Shown here: one piece after another, positions 55,537 to 64,000 of the stretch
How positions within the stretch are numbered: the stretch's first letter is position 1
How the letters are laid out: each line of letters starts with the position of its first letter
The notes under the pieces: model-generated
Database searches by the model: none
The model's input: the letters and a program-made list of their open reading frames with translations, nothing else
Told to the model about the DNA's origin: nothing
Assembly (NCBI GenBank): GCA_006176705.1
Contig: QRFJ01004291.1
Coordinates: 62,001 to 126,000, forward strand
DNA: 64,000 nt
Direction of reading: 5' to 3'
From: Cocos nucifera
Lineage: Eukaryota > Streptophyta > Magnoliopsida > Arecales > Arecaceae
Program-made: the position numbers and the translations under genes

Positions 55537-56776
55537 TAAATATAAAATATTACTAATAAAAGTATTAATTATTAAAATAAAATTAATCTATTTTAATTAA
55601 AAATTGATACTTTTGTTAATCTTATTAGGAAAGAAGGCCACCCAATGTGAAGATCTCATGTTTTCTGTTTTAGAGAAAAAAAATCTCAGGCAAAATGGAC
55701 TTCAAACGAGCCCAGAATTAAATTTCAAAAAAAAAAAAAAAAAGAGGGAGAAGAGACAAAAGAGAGAGGGGAGAAAGAAGAGAGAGACAAAGGAGGAGAT
55801 GCGGAGAGAAAAGAGAGAGGGAGAAGAGAGAGAGGAAAGAGAGAGGACGAGAGATAAAAGAAAGTGATTTGTGAGAAATCAAAAAAGAGTTTTTGATTTT
55901 TCTCGCACGATTTAAGAACATCGATCAAGGAAGCTCTTCTTCTTCGCCAAGTCTCTCCGCATCAAGAGCAGCAGACAATCAATTTCAATAATCAAACAGT
56001 CTAATTTCTTCATGCTTTATTTTATTTGCTGTTTTTGAATTTGTTATCATGAACTAAATTTTCTTTTACTATGGCTAAGGTGTAGCCACTCTTTTGATGC
56101 AATATCAATATGACTTATTTTTAAATTTGTATTCATGAGGAGTATATAAAATCGATTAATGCTTTTAGATTACTGGCCATTTTCTAATTGATCTGATGAA
56201 CATAGAGTTACGGACCAAGTACATCTATGTTAATGCTTCTTGATTATTATACCTTGTATTATTAAATCAAATAGAATTCATATGCATGCGGGGAATTTTT
56301 TAGTGCGCTTTGATGCAGCGTATTTTAATTAGAGGGTTTCACAAAACCTAATGCATTAATATTTATTTAAATTACACCTGAACCAAAAGGATAATTAATA
56401 AATATTAATAGATTTGCTATGCCTAGGACCGAAGCGATAGTGAATAAATTAGGAGACTCCACCGCTCACATGAAAAAAATTAATCTAAAAATTTGAATAT
56501 TGTATTGACTGAGTTGGTGAACCGATTGCCTTAGTAATCTTTGCTCTTGAATTTAAAACCCTAATAATTTATACTCTCTTTATTTAATTAAAAAACTTTT
56601 AATTATTTTTTAATTTCTTTAATTTCTTATTCTCATAAATCGATTTCTTCTAAATAAAGCATAGGAAAGAGCTTTTCAGTACTTATTTTTCAATCCTCTA
56701 GGACGATACTCTACTCATTCATTTTATTACTTGATCGACTGGTGCACTTGCCATAGCTATAAATTAGCATGCATCA
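55537..56776 (+). mobile_element. gypsy D 5' LTR, second copy
   Basis: Matches 39287-40513. The LTR start is changed (TAAATATAAAATATTAC). The GA-rich stretch at 55729-55860 is present with altered length. Confidence 0.8.
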
Positions 56777-56976
56777 AGTTTTTGGCGCCGTTACCGGGGA
56801 TTGTGTCTAAAACAATATTGAAATTTTGATCCTAGCTTTACTTTAGAAATTTATTTTTAATCTTTATTATTAAAAAAAAAAAAATTAGTGCATGAACGTA
56901 CTGGATTATAGTAACTTTACTACCTCTAGATCCAGAAATTGAAAGGACTATTAGAAGACTACAACAAGAGAGAAAC

Positions 56977-58550
56977 ATGACTGCTAAAGATCCTGATGAC
57001 ATCAATCTAGGAGTGGATATGGCGACTGAAGGACAGCATGAAGCTATTCAACCAGTACATCGTCCATTAAATGATTACATCACACCATCTGTAGTCGATG
57101 CAGCTTCGAGCATCAAGAGACCCATCTATATAAGCAAACAACTTCGAAATAAAACCGGCGATGATCCAGATGATTCAATCAACTGTCCAATTCAGTGGAT
57201 ACATGCATGATGATCCGAATTGCCTATATTTCTAATTTCTTGAACTTTATTGATACTTTTAAAATTAATGGGTGTTCGGATGATGCTATTAGATTAAGGT
57301 TATTTCCTTCTCCTTTACGGATAAAGCTTAAAATTGCTTTCATTCTCTTCCTGCAGGTTTCTATCACAACTTGGGATGTCCTAACCCAAAATTCTTAGCT
57401 AAGTACTTTCCACCTTCCAAAATTGCTAAGATGCGGCAACGATTATCACTTCTTTTATGCAGATGGATATGGAACGCTATATGAGGCTTGGGACATTCAA
57501 GGAAACTGCTGAGGAGATGTCCAACATCATCAACTATCCATATGGCTTCAGGTACAAACTTTCTATAATGTTTATCTCCTACTAATCGATCTATGATTGA
57601 TGCAGCAGCAGGAGGAACCATTAATCAAAAAATGAGGAAAAGCCTTTCGATCTTGATCATGAGATGGCATCAAAATAGCTATCAATGGTAGATGAGCGCA
57701 TGATGCCCAAAAAGACTAGCAGCTGTGCAGGAGTAGATTGCGTGCCAACTTTACTAGCTGAAATTGCAGCCCTTAGAGCCGGTCAACAACTTAAAGGGAA
57801 CAGCTATGCATGTTCAGAGCATGACTTGGTGACCTGTGTGGAGCGAGGCACGATACGAGCAATTGCCAGACAGGTAATCCTTTTGCTAAAACAACTGATA
57901 CAGCTAATTATTTGATAATTTTTCAGGGCCCGCAACAAAATAATTCCTTACTCCAACACATTACAATCAAGGGTGGAGCACAGTCCCAAATTCTCGTGGA
58001 GGCGCAATCAAAATGCAGCACAACAGCCACCCCCGAGATTTCAAGTACTTGAAAAGAAGTCCAACATGGAAGAGCTGATGGTCAAATTTATGCAAAACCA
58101 AGAAGCAACTATAAAAAATTTGGAAGCCAAACTTAGGACCAAACAGCAGCAATTCAAAACTTGGAGATGCAAATAGGTCAAATGGCTAAGATAATCTCCG
58201 AGAGACCTCAAGGATCCTTGCCAAGCAATACGGAGACAAATCCAAGGGAGCAAGTCAATGCTATCATCCTAAGAAGTGGTACAAAGCTGGAGGAGCTACA
58301 TCAGAAGAAAGAGACTGAAGAGCCAACTACAAATAAGGAACCATCAACTCAAATTCGTCAGTCACCAAAACAACCAGCAGATGGATGGTCTCCAGGTATA
58401 CGATTTGCTGATCCAAATGTGAAGCCCTACGTGCCACCACTACCATTCCCAGAGAGACAAATACAGCATCCAGATAAGGAATTTTCTAACTTTTTCAAAA
58501 TTCTAAAGAATTTACATATTAATATTCCTTTTGTAGATGCTATTACTCAA
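56977..58550 (+). pseudogene. gypsy D gag, second copy
   Basis: Begins with the same ATG context as 40719 (AAAGATCCTGATGACATC). Frame changes occur at about 57115, 57225, 57335 and several later points, so the capsid is readable only in pieces. From about 58150 the sequence is clean and the gag tail MQIGQMAKIISERPQGSLPS continues open. Confidence 0.82.
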
Positions 58551-59241
58551 ATGCCCAGGTATGCCAAGTTTCTCAAAGAAATCTTAACAAATAAGAAAAA
58601 GCTGAAGGAGCATGAGAGAATAAATTTGAATGAAGAATGCTCAGCAATACTTCAAAATAAATTACCACAGAAGCTAAAAGACCTAGGGAGTTTTACTATC
58701 CCCTGCATTATTGGTGATTGTAGTTTTGATAAAGTTTTATGTGATTTAGGAGCAAGCATTAAATCTCATGCCTTTTTCTATTTTCAGAAAGCTGGGTCTA
58801 GGAGAACCAAAGCCTACCACTATTACTCTTCAATTAGCCGATAGATCCATTAAATATCCAAGAGGTATAGTGGAGGATGTCTTGGTAAAGGTAAACAAGT
58901 TTATTTTTCCTGTTGATTTTATTGTTCTTGATATGGAAGAAGATTATGATGTACCCCTTATTTTAGGGAGACCCTTTTTAGCTACTGGAGGAGCTTTAAT
59001 AGATGTTCAACAAGAAAAATTAATTCTTAGAGTCCAAGATGAACAAGTTACTTTTAATGTTTTCAAAGATACTAAACAAACTGATGATAATCAAACTTAT
59101 TTTCTAATTGATATTATTGACAATTCAGTATATGAGAATTCTATAGAAAATAGGTTTGAGACTACAAAAGCAAGCAATGTCAAATTAAAAGAAGACTCGA
59201 TCAAACATGAAAGTATTCCAATTGAAGTGGCACCAGATTGA
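58551..59241 (+). pseudogene. gypsy D protease, second copy
   Basis: Nearly identical to 42298-42957, with one inserted A after the DLGAS site (near 58763) that shifts the frame. The 58768-59241 piece then continues PFSIFRKLGLGEP and ILGRPFLATGG. Confidence 0.85.
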
Positions 59242-60115
59242 TCCACTTTAGAACTCAAAGAAAGTCAAGCTGAAGACTATAAATCAGAACTACTAGATAG
59301 GTTGTTTCTTTTCTTTTTAGTTTTGATCATTTTTCTTTTCTTTTATTTTTCAGTAATTTGTTGTTGCTCTTTTACTGCTCTGGTGTGTATTTTCAATTTT
59401 GCAGAAAAATCAATGAGAACTCAAGCAAAATTTTAAAGCTCCAAAGAACCAGATTGAACCAAATCAGGTGTATTCTTTCCTATCCTTTATTACATCCTTT
59501 ATTTTTCTTTCTCCTTTAAGATAATGTAGAACAATAATTAATAAAAAAAAAAAATCATGTGTCAAGAAGAAAATCTTGAGCAAGATAAACTGGATAAGTG
59601 ATAAAAGATAGAATTATTTGCTAATGAATGTAATGAGTTAAAGAAGTAGATTAGTTGGTCAACTTTTAGCAGCCTACTTAGGTCATTAAAAGATTATTAG
59701 CACTTTTTATTGCACATGCACACTAACAAGGCAAAGTAGGTATTGATTATAAGGTCAACTGAGGATTCAATTATCACTGAAAATTGGTAATTAATATACA
59801 TTCTAATAAAAAAAAACTTGAATTTAAGGAAAGAGCTACCTGCCTATAAATAAAGTGCAAAAGACAGAGTATATGTGGATTGCCCAAAACCTAGTAACTG
59901 GGTCTCTGCACCTAGGTCAAGTGTGAAAATTCACGTAAAACGATGAAGAAAAGGCCAGGATGCTCAGCACAGTAAAAAAAAAAAGAAAGAAGAAAAGGCA
60001 GTGTGAAAGCTACCTTAATTCATGAGTATAAAATTGAGAATGTATAGAAAATTCAAAATAGGTGATAAGAGAATACTTTTGTTCTTTTAATTTAATACTG
60101 AAATGCTATAGTTGC
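59242..60115 (+). other. gypsy D 3' non-coding region, second copy
   Basis: Matches 42958-43855. It differs at the junction with element F: GAAATGCTATAGTTGC before the LTR here, against GAAATGTGA in copy 1. Confidence 0.75.
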
Positions 60116-61746
60116 TGATAGGAACGCGATGTTGTCGTTAAGACACCGTGTTTATCAGTTTAATCCGACTTCTTAAAATCATTGAAAATTGCGTAGATAG
60201 TAGTGAGTCGGGTCGAATCCACAGGGAAGGTAGTGTTTTTAGATTTGAAATCTTTGATTTTTTTTTTGAAAAGAAAAAGAAGAATGATTTGAGTTTTGGA
60301 ATCAAAAGTGAAGTCGGAAAATTAAAAATAAAAATTAAAAGATGCAGAAATTTAAACTTTGGTACTAAGATCTATTAGTTAGATCTTAGCATCTACTTGC
60401 AAAGCAATAATTTAAAGTGCAGAAATTAAATTACAATAAAAATAAAAAGCAAGAAATTAAAATGCAAAAATAAAATTTTTATTAATTAAAATTTTAGAAT
60501 TTAAATACATAAAATTTAAAAAGAAATAAAATAAAATAGCCTGATCTCTGATCTTGGATCGGCATTGGCAGAAAGATGGTGTAGAAGCTCGGCTCTTCTT
60601 CTCGGCACCCGTTGCTTCGAAGCAGCCTTTAACCCATAGCCTGGCTTCGCCCTGTACCAAAGCTTCACCTTGATCGGAGATGTTAATTTTTGATGGCCTG
60701 GGGTCCTTTTTATAGAGCTAGGAGGGCTGGATATTTTTTCTAAAGGCAATATGGGACTAATAGCCTTTGTAATCGTAAAAATACAAAAAAATTTGGATAA
60801 AATTTGAATCAAAATAGCTCTGATATGACTCTGATAAATCTGATAAAATCCAGCCATTCAACAGGAATCCAACGGTCCAAAAATCATCAAAATCGGATGC
60901 AGATAAGCTCAGATCGGGTCGGATTAAATTCTGGCCGTTGGATCGCGCTTGATCGAGGAAATCTGGCCGCAAATCGCGCTTCGGGAGTCTTGATCACCGC
61001 CGGCAGCATTCTGGACCGTCGGATCATCGCCTTGGATTTTCGAGCGCTGCCATCCGATGGTGATCCGCGTGATGTTTGTAATCTGAATAAAATTCGGAAG
61101 CAACCACAGCCGTCCGATCCTGACCGCAAACAACCACATCCGTCCGATCGCGCAATAACTATTCCCATGGACCGCGATGGACCGGCCGCACCGCACACCG
61201 CAACCAATCAGCGCCGCTGTTGTCGGAGTGAAAAGACTAAATTACCCTTGTGAGCCGCGATAAATTTCTGTAGACCCTTTAAGGGGTCTAGGTCCACCAC
61301 GTGGCAATCTCTGATTCGCCGGAATTTTGCTGAGCTGGCGGTCCACGCCTGGATCGTGGACCGGCTGATGGCTTCAACGGCTGAGTCGGCTTGATGGCTT
61401 GGCTTGGCTTGGTGGCTCGGCTTACGGAGCCGGCTGAGCCGTTTTCTTTTTTTTTTATTTAATTTTTATTTATTTTATATTTTTCAAAAATTCATATCTT
61501 TTTCATTTTAGCTCCGTTTTACTTGAAATTTATTTCGTTGTGATCAAAAAAATGAGCTCTTTCTATTGATAATAAAATTTTATTTTTTAATTTTTATTAT
61601 TTTTTATTATTTTTTAATTAATTTTTTAATTAATAAAAATATGAATTTTTCAAAAATTATATATAAATTGATTATTAATTCTTAAAAATTAATATCAATT
61701 AATTGATAAATTAATACTTTTATTGATGAATTTATTATACTTATCA
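60116..61746 (-). mobile_element. element F copy 2, 3' LTR
   Basis: 1631 bp, TGATAGGAACGCG to TTATTATACTTATCA. Most differences from copy 1 are clustered in the GC-rich block (60955-61230), including several one-base changes absent from both LTRs of copy 1. The flanking 5 bases are GTTGC. Confidence 0.9.
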
Positions 61747-62124
61747 CACCCCCCAACTTAAGCTTTGCTCGTCCTCGAGTAAAGAAAGAATTTAGTTTTA
61801 AATACCTTTTAACTTTAGAGTTTCGAATTTTACCTAAGCAATTTTCAAAATGGCCATTGATATTCAGTAGAGCTTAAATGAGATATATCATTGGGGTATT
61901 AATACTTATCAATAGAAAAATTAAGTAAAGAACATTAAATTTTTCAGAACTTTTTCTAAATTATTCCACTTTTATCTCTGATTTGTCTAAACTTTCATAT
62001 AGGCAGGTGTATTGCTACTTCCATCCTTCATTTATTAATTTTTATTTTCACATTGCCCACTTTTTGATGCGAATATCATTGCTTACTTAGGCAACGGGAC
62101 CCGGTTACTCGGTGGGAAACCAAT

Positions 62125-62156
<32 letters not shown>

Positions 62157-63022
62157 GTTGTACCACTATTGAGTGTCTTAACTCCTTAAGCTTTCTATTT
62201 GATCCATGTAGCGAGTCTTGGGCCAATGACTCCCAAACCAGTTGGCTTTAGGGCACTAGGTATAGAATACCCCTCGGGCTTACTAGCTCGAATCAAATAG
62301 GCTACGAGTTAAGACTAGCTTTACAACGAGCTTCTTTGCCCTTCCCACCTTTTGATGCGAAACTCAATGCTTGCTTAGGCAAAGAGGCCCGGTTACTCAG
62401 TGAGAAGTACTTGAAAACTATTTTATTAAAATAAATTTTTATATGAAGAAACGTATAGTTACCCTACACAAGCCTATAAAAAGTAGACTTTTCTTTGATG
62501 CTAGTAGAAATAATTAGAAATGCTCCAAGAAAAAAAAAATTTATGTTCTGGACTTAACTCTTTATTGAATTTTCTTAATACTTGATTCCTCAATATCTCA
62601 TAGATTCTCTAATCTGTGCATCAATTTTTTTTTTAAAATGCTTAGTTTAATTCGATTCTTAAGCATAATCAGGTATCTAAATACTAAATACTAACTTTTT
62701 CGAGGACTTAAAATTTTAAAATTTTTATTTTTCTCTCCCCCCAACTTAATCGACATTGTCCTCAATGGAGAAGAAGAAAAAATAAAGGATGTAATAAAAA
62801 AAGAAAGAATACACCTATATTTTATTTATTTATTTATTTATTTATTTATTTTATTTTATTTTTTTGGTCCAGCACATGTCTTTGATAAATTTGAGCTCTC
62901 CCTCCAACTTATTCAAATTATCCTAAAAAGAAAATAAGATAAATTAGATAAAAACTAAATATTAGGGTTGCCTCCCAACAAGCGCTAAGTTTACCGTCTT
63001 CAGCCAGACACAATGTAGCTCA

Positions 63023-64000
63023 CTATCCTGTGTCGAATATTGGATTGACAAATTCCAATGGTTTTGGATTGCCAATCTCAGAAAGTTGATTTTTAATCCC
63101 ATTATTGATATATTCACTGTTAATTTTTGGGATATATTTTATGATTCCATTCTCAGACCCATGTTTATTAAGAATTTCTCCTATTTGTTTTTCTAAAATG
63201 CTCATGAATGGAGTTTTAGGAGTTAAGTTTGATTCAATGGGTGCTGGAATGGTGACTAAAGGCGGTTTTAATTCTGGAGGTAAATTAATGTGATCCTGCT
63301 TAAACAACTCCATTGACATTTCATTACATGCCTTTTGATTTTTATAAGAAGAACCAGCTTCTAGGGTTGAAGGGAATAGGACATTAGGTTTATAAGTCTC
63401 GGGTAAATCATCTATTCTCTTTTTCCCTATTTCTATCTCATTTAAATTGGAACTAGCATCAGTACTAATTCCTAGGCTTGGGTTCTTCTATGTGGTTAGT
63501 CTCAGTACTAACCAGTTCTTCTAAATTTTCATTTTGGCTAGCATCAGTACTAGCCTCTCTCACCTGGTCTTGGTATGGGTCCATAAGAATCCTATAGCTT
63601 TTAAGTTCAGGAATTACTTTGGTATTCTCAAATTGAAGATTCTTAGATGAAACATTAGATTGATAATTTAATCCAGATGGTTGGTAGTCATTAGGTGGGT
63701 TATTTGAAATTGGTAGGTTCGGTAGTTGATCTAGTTCTCTCCTCATGTTAGACTCAACTAATTGTCCTATTTGAGCTTCTAGTCTGGCGATAGATTGCTG
63801 TTGAGTTAGAATTAATTGTTGAAGTTGGTTAAATCTATCATCAGCTAGATTGGTCTGTTGAGGAGGTGGGTATGAAGGCTGATTATAATATGATGGCTGG
63901 TTAAACTGACTAGGCTGACCATTATTATAGGCATAATTTTGATAATTTTGCTCAAGTGAAATTTGGGTCTGAGCCTGAGTCTGTTGGGATGTCCAAGAAA
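63023..64000 (-). pseudogene. element F gag tail, second copy
   Basis: Matches 46763-47743. The open pieces 63319-63023 and 63746-63465 give the same PPLVTIPAPIESNL, EKQIGEILNKHGSEN and Asn/Pro-rich segments. A few substitutions (for example KYIPKINSEY for NYIPKINKDY) show it is not an exact copy, which is relevant to whether the duplication is real. Confidence 0.8.

Larger units (their letters stand above)
51288..64000 (+). repeat. direct large duplicate of 35208-47743
   Basis: The whole stretch repeats 35208-47743 in order and orientation: copia B LTR, copia C, gypsy D and element F. Anchor pairs are 40719/56977, 42298/58555, 43856/60116, 46763/63023 and 47743/64000. Between the start and the D gag ATG, 5511 bases in copy 1 correspond to 5689 in copy 2. 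The excess comes from many one-base insertions spread through coding and non-coding parts. After about 58150 the copies are almost identical. Confidence 0.95.
60116..64000 (-). mobile_element. element F copy 2, truncated by window end
   Basis: 3' LTR 61746-60116, then the purine tract, 3' region (poly-T at about 62127-62152) and gag tail up to the window end, all nearly identical to 43856-47743. The 3' region carries a TTTA simple-repeat expansion (about 62820-62865) where copy 1 has an AT tract. The 5' half lies beyond 64000. Confidence 0.9.

Overview
The window looks like intergenic chromosome from a large, repeat-rich plant genome. It is AT-rich, and almost every recognisable piece belongs to a transposable element: Ty1/copia and Ty3/gypsy LTR retrotransposons plus CACTA (En/Spm-like) DNA transposon debris. 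The plant tRNA-type primer sites (TGGTATCAGAGCC; TGGCGCCGTTGCCGGGGA), the Athila-type gag-pol and the Ptta/En/Spm transposase pieces all point to a seed plant. A monocot such as a palm is my impression from the LTR styles only. I found no convincing host gene, tRNA or rRNA gene, and nothing bacterial.

Layout. 1-1610: a copia 3' LTR and RNase H end (element A, minus strand). 1611-5454: CACTA-type sequence with TTAGCGATGG subterminal repeats, a 1 kb foldback, a pyrimidine-rich minisatellite, a CACTA terminal inverted repeat (TIR) ending at 4819, and the first part of an En/Spm gene. 5455-28104: a Sirevirus-like copia element (H, minus, target duplication AAACT) inserted in that gene. H carries two nested insertions. 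G is a non-autonomous LTR element packed with tandem repeats (8812-14095, minus, duplication GCAAG). E is an almost complete Athila-like gypsy element (15501-26532, plus, duplication GACTC) that splits the H gag gene just after its start. 28110-29924: the rest of the En/Spm gene and its subterminal repeats, ending at a TIR-like end that abuts copia integrase sequence.

29925-36508: copia B (minus; integrase, protease, gag, leader, primer site, 5' LTR). 36509-39286: copia C (minus; start of reverse transcriptase, integrase, protease, gag). 39287-43855: gypsy D (plus; LTR, primer site, gag, protease, no polymerase). 43856-50973: gypsy F (minus; two near-identical LTRs around a gag remnant, no polymerase), then a short gypsy reverse transcriptase fragment and a 10-N assembly gap at 51278-51287. 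From 51288 to the end the window repeats 35208-47743 in the same orientation. The first 6-7 kb of this second copy are full of one-base indels biased to insertion, while the rest is nearly clean, so it is best read as uncorrected long-read sequence in a false or poorly resolved duplication.

How the parts work together. E once encoded the full gag-protease-RT-RNase H-integrase set in essentially one frame and is now closed by point stops. F shares the LTR type, primer site, leader and 3' region of E but lacks enzymes, so it looks like a non-autonomous partner of an E-like element. D, H and G also lack polymerase genes, so short enzyme-less LTR elements dominate the window.
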